Assembly (NCBI RefSeq): GCF_029369745.1
Contig: NZ_CP120210.1
Location: 2,232,001-2,296,000, forward strand
Reading direction: 5' to 3'
Origin: Amycolatopsis sp. QT-25
GTDB taxonomy: Bacteria > Actinomycetota > Actinomycetes > Mycobacteriales > Pseudonocardiaceae
Length of the DNA: 64,000 nucleotides
Positions within the stretch are counted from its first letter, which is position 1. Each line of letters starts with the position of its first letter. The position numbers were made by a program, and so were the translations under genes. The notes under the pieces were generated by a model. That model searched no databases. It worked only from the letters and a program-made list of their open reading frames with translations, and was not told the DNA's origin. Of the stretch, positions 10,884 through 19,863 are shown in pieces.

Positions 10884-12062
10884 TCAGCACTGCCAGGCGA
10901 GCGCCGGGTATTCCTCCAGGGTGATGTCGGTGGCGAACTTGTCGGTCGCCCACAGCAGCCGGCGCAGCAGGAACCGGCGCCGGAACAACTGGTTGCGCAG
11001 CTTGAGCCGCAGCTTCGTCGGCGGCGCGAGGAACGGGCCGGCGTTGGCGCCGCGGGCCACCTTGGCATAGCCGCGGAGCTTCTCGTCGTACCGCCGGAAG
11101 GCCACCTCGTGGTCGCCGTCCGCCGCGGCGAGCTCGCCCGCGAGGACATACGCGGCCACGACGGCGAGCCCGGTGCCGAAGCCGGCCAGGGTGTTGCCGT
11201 AAGCGGCGTCGCCGAGGAGCGCGACGCGGCCGGTGGAGTAGCCGTCCATGGTGACCCGGCTGATCGAGTCCAGGTAGACGTCGGCCGAGCGGTTCACCGC
11301 CTCCATCAGTTCGGGCAGCCGCCAGCCACCGTCGGCGAACGCGGCGGTCAGGATCTCCTTCTGCCGCTCGACGTCGTAGCGGTCGTAGGCGATCTCCGGG
11401 GAGGCGAACACGAAGAACGCGGCCGCCTTGGGCCCGCCGGTGGCGGCGAGGCGGCCGGGCTCGTTGTACATGACCGAGGTGCCACCGGGGCCGCGGAAGT
11501 CGTCGCTCTCCCCGGTCTCGACCAGGGCGTAGTAGTAGCCGAGGTGGTCCACGTAGTCGGCCTCCGGGCCGAACGCCAGCCGTCGCACGGTGGAGTGGAT
11601 GCCGTCCGCGCCGAAGACGAGGTCGAACCGCCTCGGGGCACCGCGCTCGAAGGTGACATCGACGCCGGCGGCGGTGTCGGTCAGCGAGGCGATGGAGTCA
11701 CCGAAGACGTACTCGCAGTCCTGAGCGGTCCGCTCGTAGAGGATGCGGGCCAGGTCGCCGCGCCGGATTTCGACGTCACCGCCGGTGAACTCGCCGGGCA
11801 CGACGGCCAGCGGCCGCTCCGTGGCGTCGATGACGGTCTGGTCGTGCCCGCCGGTCCGGTGCCGGTACACCTCGTCGAGGATGCCCATCCGGTCCAGCAC
11901 GGTGCGATGGGTCGCGCCCTTGAAATCGACCGCCTGGCCACCGGTGCGGAGTTCCGCCGACCGCTCGACGACGGTGACCGCGTAGCCCTGGCGAGAGAGC
12001 CAGAAGGCGAGGGCGGGCCCGGCGATGCTCGCGCCGGAGATGAGGACTGTCCTGTTGGTCAT
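10884..12062 (-). CDS. FAD-dependent aromatic/polyketide monooxygenase (PHBH family)
   Basis: 392 residues. The Rossmann FAD motif LISGASIAGPALAFWLSRQGY is at the N-terminus, the DG motif is in DLVFGADGIHSTVRRLAF, and the second FAD motif GRVALLGDAAYGNTLAGFGTGLA follows. These are the three class A flavin monooxygenase signatures, as in tetracycline- and rifampicin-type hydroxylases. It hydroxylates an unknown aromatic substrate with NAD(P)H. The class III CoA-transferase gene starts upstream on the same strand with a 58-bp gap. Confidence 0.9.
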   Translation of the reverse strand: MTNRTVLISGASIAGPALAFWLSRQGYAVTVVERSAELRTGGQAVDFKGATHRTVLDRMGILDEVYRHRTGGHDQTVIDATERPLAVVPGEFTGGDVEIRRGDLARILYERTAQDCEYVFGDSIASLTDTAAGVDVTFERGAPRRFDLVFGADGIHSTVRRLAFGPEADYVDHLGYYYALVETGESDDFRGPGGTSVMYNEPGRLAATGGPKAAAFFVFASPEIAYDRYDVERQKEILTAAFADGGWRLPELMEAVNRSADVYLDSISRVTMDGYSTGRVALLGDAAYGNTLAGFGTGLAVVAAYVLAGELAAADGDHEVAFRRYDEKLRGYAKVARGANAGPFLAPPTKLRLKLRNQLFRRRFLLRRLLWATDKFATDITLEEYPALAWQC

Positions 12063-12120
12063 GTCGGGAGCTTCGCGGCCGACGTTGACGAAGCGCTGAC
12101 AGCCGGCTGACGGCCCTTCG

Positions 12121-13266
12121 TCAGCTCCAGCCGGGCAAGGGAAAAGTGAGCTGCCCGGGATCGTCCGGCGGCGCGGTCTCGTACCGCGGTGGCGTCGCCG
12201 ACAGGCCGATCGGGTTGCGGGTCAGCCGCACGGAGGTGCCGTCGGGCCGGGGGAGATCGACCGTCGTGTTCAGGCCGAGCCGTTCCGCCAGGGCGAACGC
12301 GCCCGCGACGTCGTTGACCTCACCGGCGGGCACCCCGGCCGCGCTCAGTTCCGCCGCCCACTCCGCCGCCGGGCGCCTGCCCAGGCGGTCTTCGAGCAGC
12401 GCGCGGAGTTCGTCCCGGTGCTCGACCCGCGCCGGATTGGTCGCGAACCGGACGTCGCCCGCGACCTCCGGCAGGCCGACGACCTCGCACAACGCCGCGA
12501 ACTGCCGGTCGTTGCCGACGGCGAGCGCGAGTTCGTGATCGGCGCAGGGGAGGAGTTCGTAGGGGGCGATGCTGGGGTGCCGGTTGCCCATCCGCGCCGG
12601 GACCGTGCCGCCGGAGGTGTACGCGCTGCCCTGGTTGACCAGCGCGGCGAGCAGACTGGACAGCAGGTCGATCTCGACCCGCTGCCCCTGCCCGGTGCGG
12701 TCGCGGTGACGCAGGGCGGCGAGGATGCCGACGCTCGCGAACAACCCGGCCAGGACGTCGACGAGCGCGACGCCGACCTTCTGCGGCTCGCCCGCCGGAT
12801 CGCCGGTGATGCTCATCAGCCCGCCGACGGCCTGGATGAGCAGGTCGTAGCCGGGCAGCGTGGCGCCGCCGCCGGCACCGAAACCCGTGACGGAACAGAA
12901 GACGAGACCGGGATTCGCCGCCAGCAGGACCTCCGGGCCGAGACCGAGCCGGTCCATCACACCGGGCCGGAAGTTCTCGACCACGACGTCGGCCTCCAGC
13001 GCCAGCGCGCGGGCATGGGCGCGGTCCTCCGGGTCACCGAGGTCCAGCGCCACACTCGTCTTGTTCCGGTTGACCGCCTGGAAGTACGTCGCCCGACCGG
13101 TCGCGTCGTAGGGCGGTCCCCAGCTGCGGGTGTCGTCGCCGGTGCCCGGCCGCTCGACCTTGAGCACCGTCGCGCCGAGGTCGGCCAGCAACATGGTGGC
13201 GAACGGGCCGGCGAGCACCCGCGAGAAGTCGAGGACGCGCAGCGGGCCGAGTGCGGTTTCGGACAT
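12121..13266 (-). CDS. class III CoA-transferase (CaiB/BaiF family)
   Basis: 381 residues. LRVLDFSRVLAGPFATMLLADLGATVLKVE, FQAVNRNKTSVALDL, VVENFRPGVMDRLGL and PGYDLLIQAVGGLMSITG are the ordered family motifs; Asp in GYDLLIQA is the catalytic residue. Such enzymes move CoA between organic acids (formyl-CoA, carnitine, benzylsuccinate and others); the pair is unknown. It probably forms a two-gene unit with the FAD monooxygenase, and is divergent from the dehydrogenase at 13485. Confidence 0.9.
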   Translation of the reverse strand: MSETALGPLRVLDFSRVLAGPFATMLLADLGATVLKVERPGTGDDTRSWGPPYDATGRATYFQAVNRNKTSVALDLGDPEDRAHARALALEADVVVENFRPGVMDRLGLGPEVLLAANPGLVFCSVTGFGAGGGATLPGYDLLIQAVGGLMSITGDPAGEPQKVGVALVDVLAGLFASVGILAALRHRDRTGQGQRVEIDLLSSLLAALVNQGSAYTSGGTVPARMGNRHPSIAPYELLPCADHELALAVGNDRQFAALCEVVGLPEVAGDVRFATNPARVEHRDELRALLEDRLGRRPAAEWAAELSAAGVPAGEVNDVAGAFALAERLGLNTTVDLPRPDGTSVRLTRNPIGLSATPPRYETAPPDDPGQLTFPLPGWS

Positions 13267-13484
13267 GGGCCCGACCCTAAGTGGTCGCCGCCTCCGAAGC
13301 AGTGATCACGCGCAGAAAAGGCCGGTTTGCCCATCCCGCTGCGAACAAGAGCAAAGGAGCACGGAACACGGACCTGGGACGCACGAATTCCCCTGGATTC
13401 GAAAAGACGCTACGGGATTGGACACCCGCCCCCACGCCGGGCCCGCTCTCTGTGCTTAGACTGAGGTCTAGTTAAGGGGCCCAC

Positions 13485-14633
13485 GTGGACCAGCTCACTC
13501 TCGGCGTCATTTCCCGCTCGCGCAAAGAAAACGAGTGGCGGCTTCCGATTCATCCGCGACATCTCGAGCGGATCGAACCCGGTCTCCGGAACCGTGTTTT
13601 TCTCGAAAACGGCTACGGCGAACGCTTCGGCGTCCCGGACGAGGAACTCGCGCCCCTGGTGGCGGGGCTGCGTTCCCGTGAGCGGTTGATCGCGGACTGC
13701 GACGTCATCCTGCTGGCCAAACCGCTCGCGGCGGATCTGGCCGAACTCCGGCCGGGGCAAGTCCTGTGGGGCTGGCCGCACTGCGTCCAGGACGGCGAAC
13801 TCACGCAGCAGGCCATCGACCGGAAGCTGACGCTCATCGCCTTCGAAGCGATGAACCATTGGCGCGACGACGGTTCCTTCGGCCTGCACGTCTTCCACAA
13901 GAACAACGAACTGGCAGGCTATTGCTCGGTGCTGCACGCGCTTCAGCTGATCGGCACGACAGGCGACTACGGCCGCCGTCTGCGTGCCGTCGTGATCGGT
14001 TTCGGGGCGACCGCGCGGGGTTCGGTGACGGCACTGAACGCCCACGGGATCCATGACGTGCACGTACTCACCCATCGCGGCGTGACCGCGGTCGGTTCGC
14101 CGATCCACTCCGCGGACATCGTGCGTCTCGACCACGAAGTGCACAGCACGGGCGACCTTCGCCGCAGCCACGCGATCACCGAAAGCGGCCGCGTACCGCT
14201 GGCCGAGTTCCTCGCCGGGCACGACATCGTCGTCAACTGCGTCCTGCAGGACACCCACGCCCCGTTGACGTTCCTCGTCGAAGAAGACCTCGCCGCGTTC
14301 GAGCCGGGAAGCCTGATCGTGGACGTCTCGTGCGACGAGGAGATGGGGTTCAGCTGGGCGAAGCCGACGACCTTCACCGAACCGACCTTCGCGATCGGCG
14401 GCGTCACCTACTACGCCGTCGACCACAGTCCGTCCTATCTGTGGGATTCGGCCACCTGGGAGATCAGCGGCGCGCTGCTGCCCCATCTGGAGCGGGTACT
14501 CGGGGGACCGTCCGCCTGGGCCGCCGACGAAACCCTCGACCGGGCCATCGAGATCAGCGGCGGGACCATCCGCAATCCCGCGATCCTGTCCTTCCAGGGT
14601 CGCTCGCCGGAGTATCCGCACGCGCGCCGGTGA
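13485..14633 (+). CDS. alanine-dehydrogenase/PNT-like enzyme, N5-(carboxyethyl)ornithine synthase type
   Basis: 382 residues. The N-terminus SRSRKENEWRLPIHPRHLERI and the NAD-binding turn VVIGFGATARGSVTALNAHG place it in the AlaDH/PNT fold. VFLENGYGERFGVPDEEL, LWGWPHC and FHKNNELAGYCSVLHAL resemble the Lactococcus N5-(carboxyethyl)ornithine synthase branch, which condenses pyruvate with ornithine or lysine reductively. The family is secure; the substrate is inferred. ArgG lies 7 kb away, so ornithine use is plausible but unproven. Confidence 0.8.
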   Translation: MDQLTLGVISRSRKENEWRLPIHPRHLERIEPGLRNRVFLENGYGERFGVPDEELAPLVAGLRSRERLIADCDVILLAKPLAADLAELRPGQVLWGWPHCVQDGELTQQAIDRKLTLIAFEAMNHWRDDGSFGLHVFHKNNELAGYCSVLHALQLIGTTGDYGRRLRAVVIGFGATARGSVTALNAHGIHDVHVLTHRGVTAVGSPIHSADIVRLDHEVHSTGDLRRSHAITESGRVPLAEFLAGHDIVVNCVLQDTHAPLTFLVEEDLAAFEPGSLIVDVSCDEEMGFSWAKPTTFTEPTFAIGGVTYYAVDHSPSYLWDSATWEISGALLPHLERVLGGPSAWAADETLDRAIEISGGTIRNPAILSFQGRSPEYPHARR

Positions 14634-15010
14634 CAGGAAAGTCCTCGCCTGCACCGGCGGCCGGTCCTCGTCGGACAAGATCGCGTCGACACGCAGACCG
14701 GCTCGCCGCAGCGCCCGGACGCTCGCCCTCGGTGACCACACGACGCCGATGACGACCGGATCCGCCATGAGCGCTCCCTGCCCGATGGACCGTTACCCCA
14801 GGCCGATCCCGATGGTCGGCGTGTCCCCGGCGGCAGGCCGCACGGCGCCGCCCGCACCGCCGAGCCCGGCGAACAGACTTACCGGACGCGGCCTGGGCGA
14901 TCGTGGCAGGTGAGCGCTGTGATAACTTGGAACGAACTGGGACTTCTGTGCGTTCGCAAACCCGCTGTCCGGGCTGGGGCCGCTTTCGCGGAGGTGTCAG
15001 GGCACCCTTG
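14634..15010. other. intergenic region, no supported gene
   Basis: A minus-strand frame from 14768 (MADPVVIGVVWSPRASVRAL) looks protein-like for about 55 codons, then runs as a shadow through the dehydrogenase gene. I could not support it as a gene. The last 100 bases, including GTGATAACTTGGAACGAACT, probably hold the tRNA promoter. Confidence 0.4.
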
Positions 15011-15084
15011 GGGCCGGTAGCTCAGTTGGTTAGAGCAGGGGACTCATAATCCCTTGGCCGTCGGTTCGAGTCCGACCCGGCCCA
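15011..15084 (+). tRNA. tRNA with CAT anticodon (Met, or Ile2 read through lysidine)
   Basis: A perfect 7-bp acceptor stem (GGGCCGG 15011-15017 with CCGGCCC 15077-15083), discriminator A, D-loop AGCTCAGTTGGTTAGAGCA, T-arm GTCGGTTCGAGTCCGAC. The anticodon CAT is at 15045-15047 in GGACTCATAATCC. CCA is not encoded. The anticodon arm (GCAGGGGACTCATAATCC then CTTGG) is closer to E. coli ileX than to elongator metT, so a lysidine-modified Ile2 tRNA is as likely as Met. It marks the left border of the accessory region. Confidence 0.93.
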
Positions 15085-15476
15085 CAACATCAACATCGCC
15101 TCTGACCTGCAGAAATGTTGGTCCTTCGGCGGCAATTTCGCCTCGGCGTTGATCGTGACTGGGCTCCGTTATGTCTCCGTTTGCTCCGGTGTGCTCTGTG
15201 GGGCCGGTTGGTGGCGTAGCAGACTTTCTGCTTCCTCGTCACAACCGCTGCGGTGGGGACTTCAGCAGGTCCGGAGTTCTTTGCTTCCACAACTGGACGA
15301 GCTGGTGTGGCCGCAGGCCGGTCAGGCGTGATCCGTGTTTTCGAGCAGAAGGCCAGCGACGTCCGCGGTTTCACCCTCTTACTGCGCATCTTGGAACCGA
15401 CGCGGTCACGTCGGGCGGTGAACTTGAGGTAGAGCGTGGCATACCCGATGGCGTCGTGTTGGTGTTTGGGTTAGGT
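15085..15476. other. non-coding stretch after the tRNA
   Basis: No ORF with normal GC3 pattern is seen. GC is lower and mixed compared with flanking genes. This is where an integrative element's attachment site and int/xis would be expected, but no integrase reading frame is present. Confidence 0.4.
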
Positions 15477-16031
15477 GTGCCGAAATACCAGGAGATCGCC
15501 GACGCACTGCGTGCTCGCATCGAGTCCGGCGAGTACCCGATCGAGGGCAGGTTGCCCGGTATTTCCGCCCTGCAGGAAGAGTTCGAGGTACCCGGCCTCA
15601 ATACGATCCGGGCCGCCATCCGGATCCTGGTCGAGGAGGGAATGGTGGAAACCCGGCAGGGCGTGGGAACCTTCGTCCTGCGCGCGACACCGGTGCACGC
15701 GGTCGACGTCAAGGCCACCCTCACGCAGGCTCAAGGTCTGCTGGCCACCGCGCTCGCCGCGATGGCCACCCCGCGCAGCGTCACCCTCGACTTCGACACC
15801 GAGGACACCGACACCTGGGTCGTTCTTTCCAGTGCTCTCCGGCACTGGCAGAACTACCTGCAGGGCCGCGCCGACAACACCTCGGATGCTGGGACCCGTA
15901 CCGAGTTCCTGCGGTTCGTGGCCCTCACCGAGTCTCTCGCCGAACGTGTCGAAACGGCTGGCGCGGAAGTCCTTCGTGATCGGCTGAGTTCCGGCTCGCC
16001 GCTGGACACTGAGGGAGAGGACGTGGCGTGA
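15477..16031 (+). CDS. GntR-family transcriptional regulator, mobile-element type
   Basis: 184 residues from GTG at 15477 (VPKYQEIADALRARIESG); further GTG codons at 15462 and 15456 are possible. The winged HTH YQEIADALRARIESGEYPIEGRLPG...LNTIRAAIRILVEEGMVETRQGVGTFVL is the standard GntR domain. The C-terminus is short and helical, unlike FadR or HutC sensors, as in regulators carried by actinomycete integrative elements. Its TGA overlaps the ATG of a 30-residue ORF, so a coupled operon follows. Likely autoregulator of the element. Confidence 0.85.
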   Translation: MPKYQEIADALRARIESGEYPIEGRLPGISALQEEFEVPGLNTIRAAIRILVEEGMVETRQGVGTFVLRATPVHAVDVKATLTQAQGLLATALAAMATPRSVTLDFDTEDTDTWVVLSSALRHWQNYLQGRADNTSDAGTRTEFLRFVALTESLAERVETAGAEVLRDRLSSGSPLDTEGEDVA

Positions 16032-16123
16032 TGGCCTTGTACGCCCTCATCGCGCGGTCGTCCGACACCGCATCCCACGCCACGCTCGCACCCTCCACGG
16101 CGGAACGCGGTGATGCCCGGTGA
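16031..16123 (+). CDS. 30-residue coupled small ORF
   Basis: MALYALIARSSDTASHATLA and ten more residues. Its ATG overlaps the GntR stop (TGATG) and its own TGA overlaps the next GTG start. The double overlap supports translation. No function can be assigned. Confidence 0.5.
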   Translation: MALYALIARSSDTASHATLAPSTAERGDAR

Positions 16124-16482
16124 ACGTGTGGACCCACGTCGTGGCGGTGGTCGTCGGTGCCGCCCGCCCCGGCGGCGACGTCCGCCAGCATTTCGGGTCG
16201 CTCCTCGGTTTCAGCGGCCATCTCGCTGTGGCGAGGCGCCTCGGCCTGGTCGCCACGTCCAGCGATCCGGCCGCAGACGGTCCCGAGGTCACACCGACCG
16301 ACGGTGGGCGGCGGTTCGTGGAGGACTTCGGGTCGTTGGCGCTGCCGCTGGGGCGGGCCAACAACTGGACCGGCCCGGCGGCCGGCGCGCTGATCACCCC
16401 GGCCGCCGCTGAACTCGATCGCCGCCGGCGCCCGCCGGCGATTCCCGTGTGTGTGCAGGAGGGCGGCCATGATTCCCGCTGA
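16120..16482 (+). CDS. hypothetical protein in the GntR operon
   Basis: 120 residues from GTG at 16120. VVAVVVGAARPGGDVRQHFGSLLGFSGHLAVARRLGL at the N-terminus suggests a small alpha/beta protein. Coupled by overlap to the ORFs before and after. Not recognised; probably an element-specific gene. Confidence 0.6.
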   Translation: MNVWTHVVAVVVGAARPGGDVRQHFGSLLGFSGHLAVARRLGLVATSSDPAADGPEVTPTDGGRRFVEDFGSLALPLGRANNWTGPAAGALITPAAAELDRRRRPPAIPVCVQEGGHDSR

Positions 16483-16585
16483 CGAGTCCCGCGCTCGCAC
16501 CACGGTCGCCGCGGACGACGGCGACGCCGTGCGCGCGGTGGATGGCCTGGAGAACGGGCCGGCGCGCGTCCTTGTGGAGCGATAG
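16469..16585 (+). CDS. 38-residue small ORF, end of GntR operon
   Basis: MIPADESRARTTVAADDGDA and 18 more residues, acidic. It overlaps the end of the previous gene by 14 bases and has GGAGGGCGG just upstream. Function unknown. Confidence 0.45.
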   Translation: MIPADESRARTTVAADDGDAVRAVDGLENGPARVLVER

Positions 16586-16635
16586 ATCGGAATCGAGGCT
16601 GACGGCGGTCGCCCATGTCATCTGCAGGGTCGGGG

Positions 16636-17416
16636 TCAAACAACCGAGGCGAATTGCCCGTCGATCGCACCGGGGTCCTGCGACAGGGTGAACAGCGACT
16701 GCGGGTGTGCCAGCGGGTCGGCTGTGTCCCACGTCCAGAAGATCCAACCCCGAGCCTCTTCGGCGCAGGAGGCGATCTGCGTGCCACGCATCGCGAACGC
16801 TGCCCGCGGTACGTCACTTCCGTAGACGCTCTTGATGACGCCGAACTCGCCGAGCACGTAGGGCTTCTTGGTGTTCTGGACCCAAACGTTCTCGCCGGCG
16901 ATGTTCGGCGCGTCGCCGCCCGATTTGCCTGCGACGCCCCAGAAGTAGGCGTCCTGTGAGAACGCGTCGAGTACCGGGATCACATGGACATCCTGCGTGT
17001 ACGCCTTGCGGACGAAGTCCCGACGTTGTCCATGTAGGCCCTGTTCAGATGGCTCTTGGGATCGGCCACGCGTCCGATGCCATGTGCCGCGGCCGCGCCA
17101 GCGACTCCAAGGTCGACCGAGAACCGTACAACGTTGTGACCGTCTTGGTGCAATGGCATGAGGGTTTCGCCGGCCTTTCGTGAGTCGTAGCTGTCACCCC
17201 AGCCGGACCAGGCTTACCCCGCGGGACGAAGGCCCCCTGCGTGACCGTGTCGACAAGGCACTTTCCGTCGGAGGCGATGCGATGTATCGGCGCGAGCCTC
17301 CTCCCGTCGATCGGCGCAGCTTCTGCCGAAGCCGGTAGTGGATGCACGACGGCAACACCGTCGGCGCACACGGCGCTGACCCCGGCGGCCAGGACCGCCC
17401 GCATCAACCTGCTCAT
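16636..17416 (-). pseudogene. secreted glycoside hydrolase (GH5-like), frameshifted
   Basis: A signal-peptide N-terminus (MSRLMRAVLAAGVSAV) leads to IASDGKCLVDTVTQGAFVPRG. The sequence then continues in another frame as GWGDSYDSRKAGETLMPLHQ DGHNVVRFSVDLG, and again in another as DFVRKAYTQDVHVIPVLDA. The last frame reaches KKPYVLGEFGVIK and WIFWTWDTADP, which look like the catalytic-Glu strand and end of a GH5-type barrel. At least two frameshifts make it non-functional. Confidence 0.65.
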
Positions 17417-17491
17417 GGCTCGGATCCTGTTTCTTGCCGTGTGTGACGACGGGAGCGATCGGGGGTGTGGGCGGGCGCGGAGTCGAGCGGG

Positions 17492-17865
17492 CTATCCGTC
17501 GCTGTTCTCAGCGGCCTCCCAGAGGGGTCTGATCTCCAGTGTTTCTCTGGTGACCGGCCAGCTCTTCGCTACCTCGATCGCTTCCTGCATTCCCTCGGCT
17601 TTGATGAGGATGAAACCACCGAGGGTCTCATCCGACCCGGTGAATGGGCCCTCGATGACAACGGGAGCCAGGTCGGCGTCGCGCCGGATGGTGACCGCTG
17701 GCGTGGACTCCGTCTCGAAGGCCTCACCTCCGAACCTCCGAGCAGGATCCCTCCGGCCGCGGCCCGCCGCATCCACTCCTCGATGCCCTGCCGGTGCGCA
17801 GCCCGGTCGGCAAGGTTCGATTTGCGTGATTGATCATTCTCGATGATGACGAAGGCAAAACGCAC
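17492..17865 (-). pseudogene. YCII-related (DGPF) protein broken by an 8-bp tandem duplication
   Basis: Starting at GTG 17865, VRFAFVIIENDQSRKSNLAD...AAAGGILLGG is in one frame; EAFETESTPAVTIRRDADLA...GGFILIKAEGMQEAIEVA follows in another. The break falls on ACCTCCGA at 17726-17733, repeated exactly at 17734-17741. Removing one copy restores GGILLGGEAFETESTP, the normal family sequence. Family proteins are small ferredoxin-like folds of unclear role, often near ECF sigma genes. Confidence 0.8.
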
Positions 17866-18083
17866 AACGTCCCCTTTCGTCTCCGTCGAGCGTGAGCGCC
17901 AGGGTCTTAGCTGTCGTGCGACGATGACGAGGTGGCACAAAATGGCAGGTGGTGATGAACCGGTTACCCCGTCCGCCTCGGGACGGCTCGAGCGCGTGCA
18001 CAAGTGCGCCGGCGTGAGTGGTGGCCGGTGGTACGGCGGCCCCTCCGGCCGCCCGGTCGTACTGGGGAGTCCGTCGCGTCCCG

Positions 18084-19007
18084 TCACACCGGGGGAACCG
18101 CTGCCCCGCCGCCGGAGGAGTCGACGTCTGTACCGCGGCGCTCGGCGTCCGCTCCGCGGCTCGCATCGCGGCTGCCGTCCCACATGGCCAGCAACCCCAG
18201 TGCCGCGGCGGCAGGTGCGCCTGCGGCGCCTGCGGGGGCGGTGAACGTGACGAGCCGCTGCCCCGTCCCGCCAGGCAGGTCGAAGTTCTCGAACCGCAGC
18301 GTCAGCTCCCCGACCAGGGGGTGGCGGAAACGTTTCTCACCGTGGGTGCGTTCGCGCACGTCGCGGCCGGCCCACAGCGACCGGAACGTCTCGCTCCCGA
18401 TCGCCAGCTCCCCGACGAGTTGGGCGAGGCCCTCGTCGTCGCCGTAGCGCCCGGAGGCGAGCCGCAGCTGCCCGACCGTCGCGCGCGCGACGTCGGCCCA
18501 GTCGACGAACCGGTCACGGCTCTCGGGGTCGAGGAAGCAGAACCGGGCGAGGTTGCGGCTCGGCACCGGCGCCGCGGCGAAGTCGATGAACAGCTGCGCG
18601 GCGAGCCTGTTCCAGGCCAGCACGTCCATCCGGTGGTCATAGACCAGAGCGGGCACCCGCGACATGGCTTGCAGCAGCCCGACCAGCTCCGGGCGGGCCC
18701 TGGCCCGGCGGTAGGGCCGGCTCGGGCGGCGCCGCATCGTCGCGAGATCGTGCACGTGGGCGCGTTCGGCGTCGTCGAGGTCTAACGCCACGGCGAGCGC
18801 GTCGACGACACCAGCGGAGGGGCGCAGCGCACGGCCCTGCTCGAGGCGGACGTAGTACTCGACGCTGATCCCAGCCAGCTGCGCGACCTCGTCGCGGCGC
18901 AGTCCGCTCACCCGGCGCGGTCCCCGGCCCGTCGCGCCGGCCCGCTCCGGTGCCGCCCGCGCCCGGCGCGACCGTAGGAACCGGCCCAGCTCGCGCTCAT
19001 CACTCAC
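18084..19007 (-). CDS. MmyB-like XRE-family transcriptional regulator
   Basis: 307 residues. N-terminal HTH: ELGRFLRSRRARAAPE ... SGLRRDEVAQLAGISVEYYVRLEQGR. The rest is the MmyB ligand-binding (PAS-like) domain: VPALVYDHRMDVLAWNRLAAQLF, NLARFCFLDPESRDRFVDW, and HPLVGELTLRFENFDLPGGTGQRLVTF. MmyB relatives bind fatty acids and usually control a neighbouring metabolic gene. Here the divergent dienelactone hydrolase/CMD pair, 130 bp away, is the obvious target. Confidence 0.9.
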   Translation of the reverse strand: MSDERELGRFLRSRRARAAPERAGATGRGPRRVSGLRRDEVAQLAGISVEYYVRLEQGRALRPSAGVVDALAVALDLDDAERAHVHDLATMRRRPSRPYRRARARPELVGLLQAMSRVPALVYDHRMDVLAWNRLAAQLFIDFAAAPVPSRNLARFCFLDPESRDRFVDWADVARATVGQLRLASGRYGDDEGLAQLVGELAIGSETFRSLWAGRDVRERTHGEKRFRHPLVGELTLRFENFDLPGGTGQRLVTFTAPAGAAGAPAAAALGLLAMWDGSRDASRGADAERRGTDVDSSGGGAAVPPV

Positions 19008-19137
19008 CCCGACAGTGTGGGCCGTCGCGACGGTTTCTGGGTGGCCCTGCCGATACCGGTCACGGCCGGGGCTGGTGGGCGCGACGCGGGCGCCGCAGCG
19101 TGGCTACCACCAGTTCCGGTCGTCCCAGGAGGTCCAC

Positions 19138-19863
19138 ATGTGCCACGACGTCGGCTCCCGCCCACCAGCCCCACCGCGCCGCCAGGCCGCCCGCCCCGCT
19201 GAATCCCTGCGGCTGACCAGCGCCGACGGCTCCACCTTCGCCGCCTTCGAGGCCGCACCCGTCGCGGCGAGCACCGCCTCGGTCGTCCTGCTCCCGGACG
19301 TGCGCGGCGCCCACCCGTTCTACCGCGACCTCACCGAACGGTTCGCCGAAGCGGGGCTGGCGACCGCCGCGATCGACTACTACGGCCGCACCGCGACGTC
19401 CGACGACCGCGACGGAGACTTCCCGTGGCAGGAGTTGCTGCCTCAGGTGCGGCCCGACGACGTCACGGCCGACGTACAGGCCGCCGCCTATCACCTGCGG
19501 GCCCGCCACGACGGCCCGGTGTTCACCGTCGGCTTCTGCTTCGGCGGCGGCCAGTCGTGGCGCCTGGCGGCCAGCGACATCGGCCTCGCCGGCGTCGTCG
19601 GCTTCTACGGGCTGCCGGCACCGGCCCGTGAGATCGCCGCGCAGGCGCGGATCCCGGTGCTGATGCTGCTGGCGGGCGAGGACGTCGCGACCCCGCAGGC
19701 CGAGTTCGACGCCCTGGCCGCCGAGCTCGCCGCGGACACCCAGATGCACGTCTATCCGGGAGCGCCGCACTCGTTCTTCGACCGCAGCCACGCCGAGTGG
19801 GCCGACGCCTGCACCGACGCGTGGAACCGGGTGCTCGCCTTCACCGCCGGAAACCCGTCGTGA
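19138..19863 (+). CDS. dienelactone hydrolase family protein
   Basis: 241 residues from ATG at 19138, with AGGAGG six bases upstream. The alpha/beta hydrolase has nucleophile Cys in TVGFCFGGGQSW, Asp in LLAGEDVATP and His in PGAPHSFFD, the DLH triad. ASVVLLPDVRGAHPFYRDLTERFAEAGLATAAIDYYGRT is the N-terminal core. Its stop overlaps the GTG of the next gene. With CMD it could act on lactones from aromatic breakdown, or as a general esterase. Confidence 0.9.
   Translation: MCHDVGSRPPAPPRRQAARPAESLRLTSADGSTFAAFEAAPVAASTASVVLLPDVRGAHPFYRDLTERFAEAGLATAAIDYYGRTATSDDRDGDFPWQELLPQVRPDDVTADVQAAAYHLRARHDGPVFTVGFCFGGGQSWRLAASDIGLAGVVGFYGLPAPAREIAAQARIPVLMLLAGEDVATPQAEFDALAAELAADTQMHVYPGAPHSFFDRSHAEWADACTDAWNRVLAFTAGNPS

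Noticed and set aside
13410..14768. 452-codon frame opposite the carboxyethylornithine-synthase-like gene
   Set aside because: First 55 codons look plausible but most is antisense shadow; no start site or family match.
15060..15084. Attachment-site duplication of the tRNA 3' end
   Set aside because: No second copy was noticed by eye within the window; needs a chromosome-wide search.
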